Of a stretch of 64,000 nucleotides of DNA, positions 19,760-27,885 are shown piece by piece. The translations under genes were made by a program, and so were the position numbers. Position 1 is the stretch's first letter, and the number at the start of each line of letters is the position of its first letter. Source of the stretch: Pseudomonadota bacterium (GTDB lineage: Bacteria; Pseudomonadota; Gammaproteobacteria; Burkholderiales; Burkholderiaceae_C); assembly GCA_021799355.1 (NCBI GenBank), contig JAJZAQ010000010.1, positions 1 to 64,000 on the forward strand, read 5' to 3'. The notes below the pieces were generated by a model. It was not told where the DNA came from and made no database searches. It saw nothing but the letters and a program-made list of their open reading frames with translations.

Positions 19760-20563
19760 TCAGCGCGGCGGCTGCATCCAGTCGTGCAGCAACGGTGCAA
19801 TCGCCTGGGCGATGCGCTCCATGCCCTGTGCATCGGGATGCAGCAGCACGCCGGGATGTGCCGTGTGGCCTTCGAGGTAAAGCTGGGGATCGGGCTGTCC
19901 GTCGGCGCCGAGCAGCACATGGCCGACGTCGGCGAAACGCACGTGCTCGCTGTGGGCGTAGCGCTGCGCCAGCGCGGCGTTGATTTTCGCCGTCTGCTCG
20001 CTGATCCATGCCGAGCGTTTGCTCGGCAGCACGCCCAGCAGCAGCACCCGGCTGCGCGGCAGCAGTTGCCGCAGCTTGTTCACCACGGCTTCGATGCCGG
20101 GCACGGTGAGGTCCGCGCCCCAGTGCGGGCGGCCGAGATTGTTGGCGCCGATGAGCACGATGACGACTCTGGGGTCGATGCTGTCGACCTGGCCGTGGTC
20201 GAGGCGCCACAGCACGCTCGCCGTGGTGTCGCCGATGAACCCGAGGTTCAGCGCCTGGTAGCGGCCGTATTCACGCTGCCAGATCGGCTGGTAGTCGGCC
20301 CAGGGCTGCGGTCCGGTTCTTTCCCAGTTCTGGGTGATCGAGTCGCCCAGCCAGACCAGTTCGGGCCGGCTGTGCCGCACCTGCTGCAGCGTGGCGAGAA
20401 AACGCCTGCGCCACCACGGCAGATCCATCCGGCCGATGGGCACGGCGGCCAGGTTGACCGCCGCGCGCGCCAGCGCGGCTGGCAGCAGCGGCAGCACCGC
20501 CAGCGCAGCGGCCAGCCGCACGGCGGCGCGGCGCGACGGGCGGAGGGCGGCGGGGGCAGTCAT
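19760..20563 (-). CDS. SGNH/GDSL-family hydrolase, exported
   Basis: The 267-residue protein begins at ATG 20563 with a twin-Arg-containing N terminus and hydrophobic signal (AVRLAAALAVLPLLPAALARAAV). The SGNH blocks are present: GDSIT (block I Ser), LGFIGDTTASVLWRL (block II Gly), IGANNLGR (block III Asn) and HPDAQGMERIA-like C-terminal segment with HPGVLLHPDAQG supplying the His. Family members hydrolyse esters, often acetyl groups on glycans or lipids. It overlaps the upstream gene by 4 bp (ATGA), so the two are coupled. Confidence 0.87.
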   Translation of the reverse strand: MTAPAALRPSRRAAVRLAAALAVLPLLPAALARAAVNLAAVPIGRMDLPWWRRRFLATLQQVRHSRPELVWLGDSITQNWERTGPQPWADYQPIWQREYGRYQALNLGFIGDTTASVLWRLDHGQVDSIDPRVVIVLIGANNLGRPHWGADLTVPGIEAVVNKLRQLLPRSRVLLLGVLPSKRSAWISEQTAKINAALAQRYAHSEHVRFADVGHVLLGADGQPDPQLYLEGHTAHPGVLLHPDAQGMERIAQAIAPLLHDWMQPPR

Positions 20564-20967
20564 GCCTGGTCGAGCGCGGGCAGCACGCCCGCAGCGGCCG
20601 GATGGTCCGGGCCGCCGGCGTTTGCGGCTTGTGGCCGCTGTGCCGCCCAGGCGGCGCTCAGCCGGATGGGATCGGGCAGTAGGGCTTCGAACGCCGCTGC
20701 CTGCCGGCCGTGGACGTCGCGCCACAGGCCGTCGGCACCGCGCTGCAGTTCGACCCGCGCGCCGCCCGAGGCCGAGCCGTGCCAGCCGATCAGGCGTTGC
20801 GGCTGCTGCTGCGCGTCGCGCTGCAGTCGCAAGGCGAAGTGGTAGCCGGCGGTCGTCGCGCCGCGGAATTCGTCGCTGCCGGCGGAGGAGGGGGGTTGAA
20901 TGGCGGGCGCGGGCTTGGGGCGAAACAGACGGAACACGACGGCACAGGCGAACAGCGGGGCCGCCAT
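20560..20967 (-). CDS. Small hypothetical protein coupled to the SGNH hydrolase
   Basis: From ATG 20967 the frame encodes about 135 residues (MAAPLFACAVVFRLFRPKPAPAI...), with a short hydrophobic N terminus followed by a middle section (YHFALRLQRDAQQQPQRLIGWHG and RVELQRGADGLWRDVHGRQAAAF) that reads like a genuine beta-rich domain. I do not recognise a family. Its stop codon overlaps the hydrolase start in ATGA, the main argument that it is translated. A longer in-frame start at 21174 is possible but adds an uncharacteristic N terminus. Confidence 0.55.
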   Translation of the reverse strand: MAAPLFACAVVFRLFRPKPAPAIQPPSSAGSDEFRGATTAGYHFALRLQRDAQQQPQRLIGWHGSASGGARVELQRGADGLWRDVHGRQAAAFEALLPDPIRLSAAWAAQRPQAANAGGPDHPAAAGVLPALDQA

Positions 20968-21226
20968 TATGCGCGATGGCGCGGGCGCTGCGACCCTGCA
21001 GTTTTTACAGTTGACCCACCGGAAGGGGGGAAGGACGTGAACGAATTCACGGACAGAAGACGGGCGGTTGACGACAATCCGGAGCATCGTCTGTCCATCG
21101 AGGAGAAATGCGGATGCGATGCGGTCATCGCCAGATTTGAACGAATCGTCGGGGAAAGGCTGATGCGTTGACATTCAGTCATCCGGCGTTCCGGCCGCTG
21201 CGTTGCATTCACTCCGGTTCGTCGCC

Positions 21227-23476
21227 ATGTCGTCCTGCCCGTCCCGCTCCCCGCTGCGCTGGCTGCTCTGGTCGGCCGGGGTCGTGGCGTGCTCGACGCT
21301 GCTGTCGTGGGTAGTGACGCGGCTGCAGGCCGAAGGCACGATGCTGTGGCCTGCGGCGGCGGTGGTGGTATTTGCGTTGATGGCGCGTGGCGCGTCGATG
21401 CTGCCGGCGGTACTGGCGGCATCATGGTTCAACGCGCACGTGCTGCTGGGCTGGCAGGCGTTGCCGGCCGGCATGATCGCGCTCGGTGACGCACTCGGCC
21501 CGCTGCTCGGCCTGTGGCTGCTGCGGCGGCGGCCAGGGCGCTGGCAGGGGTTTGCCGAAATGTCCGACGCCGTCTGGTTCATCGCCGTCATGGGGCTGCT
21601 GGCGCCGGCAGTGTCGGCGCTCGTCGGCTGGCTCGCCGCGCTGTGTGCGGGCGCGCCGCAGGTGTCGCTGCGGCAGCCGTTGCGCTGGTGGCTGACCGAT
21701 CTTACGGCCATCGTGGTGCTGGTGCCCGCGGCGTTCGTCTGGCACCGGCTGGACGCGGCGCAGCGGCGCACGGTGTGGCGCGGCGAGGCGATGCTGTCGC
21801 CGCTGCTGGTGCTGGCCGGCACTTTGCTGGTGTACACCCTGCCGGCGCAGGGCAGCGCGATTCCCATCGGTCTGGCCAGCCTGGCGATGCTGCCGCTGCT
21901 GTGGACGGCGATGCGCCAGCCGCTGGCCGTGTCCACGCTGACCACGGCGGCGGTCAGCGTGCTCATCGTCACCCTCACCGCGATGCAGCGCGGACCGCTG
22001 AGCACGCTGGCCGGCGACGACCGCGCCGCAGCGGTGCAGATCATCCTGCTCGCCCTGTCCAGCGCCATGCTGCTGGCCGGGCTGATGGCCAACGAGCGCA
22101 TGGCCGCGCTCAGGCAGTTCCGTGACATCAACGCCAATCTGGAAAAAAAGGTCAGCCGGCGTACCGCCGCGTTGCAGATCAGCCAGGCGACGACGCAGGC
22201 GCAGCTGCGGTTTCAGGAGTCGCTGCTCAACGCCTTGCCCAATCCGGTGGCGTTCAGCGACCCGCATGGCCGCTTCACCCGCGTGAACGTCGCGTTCAAT
22301 CTGCTCGTCGGCCTGGGCAGTCCGGAGATTCACGGCCGTACCGCGCAGCAGATCCTCGGCCCGGCGATGGGGCGGGTGTGGGAAGAGATGGAGTCCGAGC
22401 TGCTGGCTGGCAGCCTGCAGGTCACGCGCGAGGCGACCTACCTGCACCCCGAGCACGAGCCGACGGTGTGGATCGTGAACAAGGCACTGGTGCGCGACGC
22501 CGTCAGCCGGCAGATCGTCGGCGTGGTCACGAGCATGCAGGACATCACCGCGCTCAAGCAGTTGCAGCAACAGCTCAGCGAGGATGAGCAGCGCTTTCGC
22601 TTTCTCGCCGAGGAATCTCCGGTGCCTCTGGTCATCACCCGGCTGAGCGACTCGGCGCTGCTGTTTTCCAACAAGGCGTCGGACACCTTGCTGCGCGGCG
22701 GCTACGCGCAGTACGCCGGCCAGCCGATGGCGTCGCTGTGGGTCGATCCGGCCGACCGTGACACCCTGCTGCGGCGGCTGCAGAACGAGGGCGGCATGGT
22801 GCGCGGCATGGAGGCCCGGTTCCGCCGCTTCGACGGCAGCCCGGTGTGGCTGCTGCTGTCGGTCACCCGTGGCCGCTACCGCGACGAGGATGCGCTCATC
22901 TTTGCCTACAAAGACATCACCGCAGCCAAGGAGCGCGAGACCGAGCTGCGCCAGCTGGCCTACACCGACGCGCTCACCGGCATTGCCAACCGCCGCTACT
23001 TCCTGGCGCGCGCCGCGCTGGAGCTGCGCAAGGCGCAGCGCGAGCGCACCCCGATGGTGGTGATGGTGCTCGACATCGACCGGTTCAAGCAGATCAACGA
23101 CACGTTCGGCCACCAGACGGGCGATGCGGTCATCCGCTGCTTTGCGCAGAACTGCGCGCAGCAGCTGCGCGCGCAGGATGTGTGCGGCCGGCTGGGCGGC
23201 GACGAGTTCGCCATCGTGCTGCCGCAGACCACGCGGCAGGTCGCATTCGACGTGGCGCAACGCCTGCGCCTGGCCATCCAGGAGGCGGGTTGCCTGCCGG
23301 CAGGTGCCGGGCAGAAGCTGACCACCAGCATCGGCATTGCCGAATACGTCCCCACGGCGTCGCTGATCGACGCCGACGAGCTGCTCGACCATGCCGACCA
23401 GGCCCTCTACCGCGCCAAACAATCCGGGCGCAACCGGGTGGAAATCTGGAACGGCGCGTCGCCGGTGCCGGATTGA
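21227..23476 (+). CDS. MASE1-PAS-GGDEF diguanylate cyclase
   Basis: The roughly 749-residue protein makes the second messenger c-di-GMP. An N-terminal MASE1-like sensor with about eight membrane segments (to about residue 290) is followed by a coiled linker (INANLEKKVSRRTAALQIS), two PAS domains (NALPNPVAFSDPHGRFTRVN and RFLAEESPVPLVITRLSD) and a C-terminal GGDEF domain. The active site is the canonical GGDEF, with RAQD five residues before it forming an RxxD I-site for product inhibition. No EAL domain is present. ATG 21227 is preferred to an upstream alternative. The gene is divergent from the small hypothetical; its promoter was not identified beyond a TTGACA at 21168. Confidence 0.92.
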   Translation: MSSCPSRSPLRWLLWSAGVVACSTLLSWVVTRLQAEGTMLWPAAAVVVFALMARGASMLPAVLAASWFNAHVLLGWQALPAGMIALGDALGPLLGLWLLRRRPGRWQGFAEMSDAVWFIAVMGLLAPAVSALVGWLAALCAGAPQVSLRQPLRWWLTDLTAIVVLVPAAFVWHRLDAAQRRTVWRGEAMLSPLLVLAGTLLVYTLPAQGSAIPIGLASLAMLPLLWTAMRQPLAVSTLTTAAVSVLIVTLTAMQRGPLSTLAGDDRAAAVQIILLALSSAMLLAGLMANERMAALRQFRDINANLEKKVSRRTAALQISQATTQAQLRFQESLLNALPNPVAFSDPHGRFTRVNVAFNLLVGLGSPEIHGRTAQQILGPAMGRVWEEMESELLAGSLQVTREATYLHPEHEPTVWIVNKALVRDAVSRQIVGVVTSMQDITALKQLQQQLSEDEQRFRFLAEESPVPLVITRLSDSALLFSNKASDTLLRGGYAQYAGQPMASLWVDPADRDTLLRRLQNEGGMVRGMEARFRRFDGSPVWLLLSVTRGRYRDEDALIFAYKDITAAKERETELRQLAYTDALTGIANRRYFLARAALELRKAQRERTPMVVMVLDIDRFKQINDTFGHQTGDAVIRCFAQNCAQQLRAQDVCGRLGGDEFAIVLPQTTRQVAFDVAQRLRLAIQEAGCLPAGAGQKLTTSIGIAEYVPTASLIDADELLDHADQALYRAKQSGRNRVEIWNGASPVPD

Positions 23477-23483
23477 CCGTGGC

Positions 23484-24380
23484 TCAGCCGCGCACGGTCT
23501 TGTGGTCGAGCAGCCAGCGGTAGAGCACGTCGCGCCGTACCCCGGTGAGGTCGGCGGCGACTGCCGCAGCACGTGCGGCGGGCAACTCCTGCGCCAGGCG
23601 TTGCAGCATCTGCTGCGCTGCGGCATCGAGCAGCGCCGCCTGCGGTCGTGGCTGCAGCAGCAGCACGAACTCGCCTTGCTGGCGCCGGGGGTCGGCCTGC
23701 AGCCAGTCCAGCACCTGCTGCGCGCTGCCGGGCAGCACGGTTTCGAACTGCTTGCTCAATTCCTTGGCCAGGACCAGGCGGGCTTGAGCGTCGAGCGCGC
23801 ACAGCGCCTGCACGCAGTGCAGGATGCGGTGGGGGGCCTCGAAAAACACCGTCACCCGCGATTGCTGCAGCGCCGCCTGCAAAAAGGCGTGCAGCGCTGC
23901 CGGCTTGTCCGGGGCGAAACCGGCGAAGCAGTAGCCGGCGTGCAGATCCAGCCCGCTGGCGCTGAGCGCGGCCGTCACTGCGCTGGCGCCGGGGATGGGC
24001 AGCACGCGCAGCCCGGCGGCATGGACGGCGGCGGCGATGCGGCTGCCCGGGTCGCTGATCCCCGGTGTGCCCGCGTCGCTGACAAAGGCCACGCGCTCGC
24101 CTGCGGCCACCGCAGCGACGATGTGCTGCGCCGCATGCGCTTCGCGGTGACGGTCGCAGCGCAGCGCCGGTTTGCGCAGCCCGTAGGCGTCGAGCAGGCG
24201 CTGTGCCACCCGCGTGTCCTCGGCAGCGATGCGGTCGGCGTGGTGCAGCGCGGCCAGCGCGCGCAGGCTGATGTCGGCCAGGTTGCCGATGGGGGTGGCC
24301 AGCATGTACAGCGCGGGCGGAAAATCCTGCGGCGCGCACAATTGCAGCGCGGCTTGGGTCGGGGAGGGCAGAGAGGACAT
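23484..24380 (-). CDS. rsmI: 16S rRNA (cytidine(1402)-2'-O)-methyltransferase
   Basis: RsmI methylates the 2'-O of C1402 in 16S rRNA with SAM. The 298-residue protein has the tetrapyrrole-methylase fold: LYMLATPIGNLADISLRAL, AAEDTRVAQRLL, VAFVSDAGTPGISDPG and VLPIPGASAVTAALSASGL. Length and motifs are normal. The start ATG 24380 overlaps the divergent yraN start within the sequence CATG. Convergent with the diguanylate cyclase gene, ending 7 bp from it. Confidence 0.96.
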   Translation of the reverse strand: MSSLPSPTQAALQLCAPQDFPPALYMLATPIGNLADISLRALAALHHADRIAAEDTRVAQRLLDAYGLRKPALRCDRHREAHAAQHIVAAVAAGERVAFVSDAGTPGISDPGSRIAAAVHAAGLRVLPIPGASAVTAALSASGLDLHAGYCFAGFAPDKPAALHAFLQAALQQSRVTVFFEAPHRILHCVQALCALDAQARLVLAKELSKQFETVLPGSAQQVLDWLQADPRRQQGEFVLLLQPRPQAALLDAAAQQMLQRLAQELPAARAAAVAADLTGVRRDVLYRWLLDHKTVRG

Positions 24381-24750
24381 GATGCAGACGGAAAGGCGGC
24401 GCGCGGCGCAATCGCTGGGCGAGTCGGCCGAGGACGACGCCTGCGCGTATTTGCAGGCGCGCGGTCTGCGGCTGGTCGAGCGCAATTATCGGGTGCGCGG
24501 CGGCGAGATCGACCTGATCATGCGCGCGCCGGACGGCACCCTGGTGTTCGTCGAAGTGCGTGCGCGCAGCCACGGCGCGTTTGGCGGCGCCGCCGCGAGC
24601 ATCGGCGCGCGCAAGCGTCAGCGCCTCATTCTTGCCGCGCGGCATTATCTGGCGGGCTACGCCAGCGAGCCGGCCTGCCGTTTCGACGTGGTCACGCTCG
24701 ACGCCGGGCGGCTGCACTGGCTGCCCGCGGCGTTTGCCGTGCAGGACTGA
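24379..24750 (+). CDS. yraN: YraN family endonuclease-like protein (UPF0102)
   Basis: This is a 123-residue protein from ATG 24379 (or 122 from ATG 24382). It has the UPF0102 restriction-endonuclease-like core: LGESAEDDACAYLQARGLRLVERNYR, then GGEIDLIMRAPDGTLVFVEVRAR, where Glu, Asp and Glu/Lys-type positions form the PD-(D/E)XK-like site, then KRQRLILAARHYL. Its precise role is unknown. The neighbourhood rsmI-yraN-diaA-dolP mirrors the E. coli yraLMNOP block, although no lpoA homologue is present between them. Confidence 0.92.
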   Translation: MMQTERRRAAQSLGESAEDDACAYLQARGLRLVERNYRVRGGEIDLIMRAPDGTLVFVEVRARSHGAFGGAAASIGARKRQRLILAARHYLAGYASEPACRFDVVTLDAGRLHWLPAAFAVQD

Positions 24751-24789
24751 AGGCGCCTAATATTGCGCGTTTTCCATTGTCTTTCTGCC

Positions 24790-25389
24790 ATGCTTGAGCA
24801 GCGCATCCAGAAGCAGTTTTTCGACAGCGCCGATCTGAAGTACCAGGCGGCCGAGCTGCTGGCCGCGCCGATCGCCCGTGCCGTCGACGTGCTGGCCACG
24901 GCGATTTCCAATGGTCACAAAATCCTCATTTGCGGCAATGGCGGCTCGGCGGCGGACAGCCAGCACCTGGCGGCCGAACTGGTTGGGCGCTTCGAGCGCG
25001 AGCGCCCGGAACTGGCGGCCATCGCGCTGACCACCGACACGTCCATCCTCACCGCGGTGTCCAACGATTACGGCTTCGACCACGTGTTTGCCAAACAGGT
25101 GCGTGCGCTCGGCCTGCCTGGCGACGTGCTCGTCGCGCTGAGCACCAGCGGCAATTCGGCCAGCATCGTCGAGGCGGTGCGCGCCGCGCAGGAGCGCGAC
25201 ATGACCGTGCTGGCGCTGACCGGGCGCAGCGGCGGGCGCGTGGCCGGGCTGCTGCGCGAGGTCGATGTGCACCTTGCCGTGCCGCACGAGCGCACCGCGC
25301 GGATCCAGGAAGTCCACCTGCTGACGCTGCACTGTCTTTGCGATGGCTTAGACTGGGTGTTGATGGGTGAACCGGAGTCGATGCCATGA
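24790..25389 (+). CDS. diaA: SIS-domain protein, DiaA/GmhA-like
   Basis: The 199-residue protein consists of one SIS (sugar isomerase) domain: [24 protein letters not shown] at about 45-70 and [21 protein letters not shown] at about 115-135. Relatives are either GmhA, the sedoheptulose-7-phosphate isomerase of LPS heptose synthesis, or DiaA, which binds DnaA and times initiation of replication. Its position between yraN and dolP favours DiaA, as in E. coli. ATG 24790 is chosen. It overlaps dolP by 4 bp. Confidence 0.9.
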   Translation: MLEQRIQKQFFDSADLKYQAAELLAAPIARAVDVLATAISNGHKILICGNGGSAADSQHLAAELVGRFERERPELAAIALTTDTSILTAVSNDYGFDHVFAKQVRALGLPGDVLVALSTSGNSASIVEAVRAAQERDMTVLALTGRSGGRVAGLLREVDVHLAVPHERTARIQEVHLLTLHCLCDGLDWVLMGEPESMP

Positions 25390-26117
25390 CACGTCTGACA
25401 CAGTGCAACGCGGATCGTTGTTCCGCACCTTCCGCCGCAGCGGCGGCCCCGGCGCGGGGTCATCCCCGGCTGTGGCGTGCCGCGGGCGTGCTCGCCGTCG
25501 TGCTGGCGGCCACGCAACTGCAGGGTTGTTTCGTCCTTGGCCTTGGGGCGGTGGGTACTACGGCCTACGTCGCCACCGACCGGCGCACCGCGGGCTCGAT
25601 CGTCGAAGACAACACCATCGGGCTGAAGGCCGACAACCAGATCGCCTCGGCGCTCGGGCCCAACGCCAACGTGCGTGCGGTGAGCTACAACCAGCAGGTG
25701 CTGCTCGTCGGGCAGGTGCCTACCGAGGCGGACAAGCAGCGTGCTGCCGAGATCGTCAAGGGCATTCCCAACGTCAAGGCGGTGCTCAACGAAATCGACG
25801 TCGGTCCGGTGGCCGACCTCAACCGCCAGGCCACCGACGCGCTCATCACCACCAAGGTCAAGGCGCGGCTGATCGACGCCAACGATATTTTTGGCAATGC
25901 GTTCAAAGTCACCACGTCCAACAGCGTGGTGTATCTGATGGGCATCGTCACGCAGCGCGAGGCCGACCGCGCCGTGCAGATCGCGCGCGACACCACGGGC
26001 GTGTCCAAGGTCGTGACCATGTTCAACATCATCAGCGAGCAGCAGTTGCGCGAGATGCAGAACCCGCAGAAGGAAAACGCGCCGCCGCCCGAGCCGCGGG
26101 GCAACAACCCCGCCTGA
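25386..26117 (+). CDS. dolP: Outer-membrane lipoprotein with two BON domains
   Basis: The protein has an N-terminal lipoprotein signal with lipobox TQLQGC (Cys48) after an unusually long n-region of about 30 residues, so it is expected to be a lipidated envelope protein. Two BON domains follow: residues about 70-140 ([39 protein letters not shown]) and 145-215 ([39 protein letters not shown]). DolP (YraP) supports outer-membrane integrity and BAM assembly in E. coli. It overlaps diaA at ATGA, consistent with coupled translation. Confidence 0.92.
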   Translation: MTRLTQCNADRCSAPSAAAAAPARGHPRLWRAAGVLAVVLAATQLQGCFVLGLGAVGTTAYVATDRRTAGSIVEDNTIGLKADNQIASALGPNANVRAVSYNQQVLLVGQVPTEADKQRAAEIVKGIPNVKAVLNEIDVGPVADLNRQATDALITTKVKARLIDANDIFGNAFKVTTSNSVVYLMGIVTQREADRAVQIARDTTGVSKVVTMFNIISEQQLREMQNPQKENAPPPEPRGNNPA

Positions 26118-26149
26118 CCCTGTTTCTCAACCCCGATGAAGGATGCTGT

Positions 26150-26680
26150 ATGAGTTTGCTCGACGTTCCTGCCGGCAAAAACCTGCCTGACGATGTCAAC
26201 GTGGTGATCGAAATCCCGGCGCATGCCGCGCCGGTGAAATACGAGGTCGACAAGTCCAGCGGCGCGCTGTTCGTCGACCGCTTCATGTCTACCGCGATGC
26301 ACTATCCGTGCAACTATGGCTACATTCCGCAAACGCTGTCCGAAGACGGCGACCCGGTGGACGTGCTGGTCGTCACCCCCATTCCGCTGGTGCACGGCTG
26401 CGTCGTGCGCTGCCGCCCGATCGGCCTGCTGAAAATGACCGATGAAGCCGGCGTGGACGCCAAGCTGATCGCCGTGCCGGTGGAAAAACTCCTGCCGCAA
26501 TACCGCAACATCCACAAGCCCGAAGACCTGCCGCCCGAGCTGCTCAAGCAGATCGAGCACTTTTTCAACCACTACAAAGAGCTCGAAGCCGGCAAGTGGG
26601 TGAAAACCGAAGGCTGGGTCGGCCCCGAGGCCGCGCGCGCCGAAATCAGCGCCAGCGCGGCACGCTACGCCGCGAAATGA
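26150..26680 (+). CDS. ppa: Inorganic pyrophosphatase
   Basis: This is a family I soluble pyrophosphatase of 176 residues. The metal-binding signature [11 protein letters not shown] is at about 65-75, preceded by [12 protein letters not shown] and followed by an [19 protein letters not shown] segment. It hydrolyses the PPi released in biosynthesis and keeps those reactions irreversible. ATG 26150 gives the standard N terminus. It lies 32 bp after dolP and is convergent with the dehydrogenase gene. Confidence 0.97.
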   Translation: MSLLDVPAGKNLPDDVNVVIEIPAHAAPVKYEVDKSSGALFVDRFMSTAMHYPCNYGYIPQTLSEDGDPVDVLVVTPIPLVHGCVVRCRPIGLLKMTDEAGVDAKLIAVPVEKLLPQYRNIHKPEDLPPELLKQIEHFFNHYKELEAGKWVKTEGWVGPEAARAEISASAARYAAK

Positions 26681-26698
26681 CGCCGTAACGCCGTCTAT

Positions 26699-26715
26699 GC
26701 CGGCGGCTCCGCCGG
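26699..26715. terminator. Hairpin between convergent ppa and dehydrogenase genes
   Basis: GCCGGCG and CGCCGGC form a 7-bp stem with a four-base loop at 26699-26716, within the 130 bp between the two convergent stops. There is no T run, so termination is a guess. Confidence 0.35.
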
Positions 26716-26811
26716 CTTGCCAGTTGGCCGGCGTTCGTCGCCAGTTTTTCACCCATGCGGCCGACCGTGCGTTGGCCGTTGCCGTTTTTTCCGCCGCGGC
26801 GCAGCCTGGCC

Positions 26812-27723
26812 TCAACGGGCCTTGTCGCGCAGCCGCAGCAGCAACGACGAAGTGTCCAGCCGCCCGCCGCCGGCGGCCTGCACGTCGGCGTAGAACTGGT
26901 CGACCAGAGCGAGCACGGGCAGCCGCGCGCCGTTTTGCCGTGCCTCGTTCAGGCACAGCGCAAAATCCTTGCGCATCAAATCGACGGCGAAGCCGAAGTC
27001 GTAACGGCCCTCGATCATCGTCGGGCCGCGGTTGTCCATTTGCCAGCTTTGCGCCGCCCCCTTGCCGATGACCTGCAGTACCGTGGGCAGGTCCAGACCG
27101 GCGCGTTCACCGAAGGCCAGCGCTTCGGCCAGACTCTGCACCACGCCGGCAATGGCAATCTGGTTGACCATTTTGCACAGCTGTCCGGCACCGTTGTCGC
27201 CCAGCCGGGTGACGGCGCGGGCGTAGGCTGCGATCACCGGCCGCGCGCGGTCGAAGGCCTGCGCATCGCCACCGCACATCACCGTCAGCGTGCCGTGCTG
27301 TGCTCCGGCCTGGCCGCCCGACACCGGGGCGTCGATGAACCACAGCCCGCGCTCGCGGGCTGCCTGCGCCAGCTCGCGCGCCACGTCGGCCGACGTGGTG
27401 GTGTGATCGACGTAGACCGCGCCGGGCCGCATCGCGGCAAACGCACCGTCCGGCCCCAGGGTGACGGCGCGCAGGTCGTCGTCGTTGCCGACGCAGGAAA
27501 ACACGAAATCCGCCTCGGCCGCAGCCTGCCGCGGCGTCGGCGCCGAGGTGCCGCCGTTGCGCCGCACCCAGTCGTGTGCCTTGCTCGCCGTGCGGTTGTA
27601 CACCGTCACGCGGTGCCCGGCGCGCGCCAGGTGGCCGGCCATCGGATCGCCCATGACGCCCAGGCCAAGAAACGCGGTGCTCACGGGGGTGGCGGTCGGT
27701 GGGGAGGAATCGGACAGCGTCAT
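26812..27723 (-). CDS. NAD(P)-dependent beta-hydroxyacid dehydrogenase
   Basis: The 303-residue protein belongs to the 3-hydroxyisobutyrate/2-hydroxy-3-oxopropionate reductase family. The Rossmann motif is FLGLGVMGDPMAGHL at about 18-32, the family signature is FIDAPVSGGQAGAQHGTL near 125, and the catalytic Lys is in GQLCKMVNQ near 175. Candidate reactions are tartronate semialdehyde reduction or 3-hydroxyisobutyrate oxidation; the exact substrate cannot be read from the sequence. It is divergent from the Mrp operon with 162 bp between starts. Confidence 0.9.
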   Translation of the reverse strand: MTLSDSSPPTATPVSTAFLGLGVMGDPMAGHLARAGHRVTVYNRTASKAHDWVRRNGGTSAPTPRQAAAEADFVFSCVGNDDDLRAVTLGPDGAFAAMRPGAVYVDHTTTSADVARELAQAARERGLWFIDAPVSGGQAGAQHGTLTVMCGGDAQAFDRARPVIAAYARAVTRLGDNGAGQLCKMVNQIAIAGVVQSLAEALAFGERAGLDLPTVLQVIGKGAAQSWQMDNRGPTMIEGRYDFGFAVDLMRKDFALCLNEARQNGARLPVLALVDQFYADVQAAGGGRLDTSSLLLRLRDKAR

Positions 27724-27774
27724 GATGGGCAGTTCAGACAGTAGGGAAAAGCACCGGCTGCTAGCATCGTTGTA

Positions 27775-27788
27775 ACAAATCGATACAC
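27775..27788. promoter_or_regulatory. Putative operator motif upstream of mrpA
   Basis: ACAAATCGATACAC lies 97 bp before the mrpA start, within the larger TGTAACAAATCGATACA (27771-27787), which has TGTA...TACA symmetry. A 13-of-14 match occurs upstream of the MFS transporter at 49727. It may be a shared response-regulator site. Confidence 0.4.
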
Positions 27789-27885
27789 ATTCTCTGGGCA
27801 GCGGCAGACCGGTTGCATCTTACGATGCGGTAGGGCGTGCTGGCCCACTTCCCCACTTCCGCTGCCGAGGCTGTCTGCCCACCCC

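Noticed and set aside
21422-23626. A 734-codon minus-strand frame opposite the diguanylate cyclase
   Set aside because: His/Gln/Arg-rich antisense shadow of a well-supported gene.
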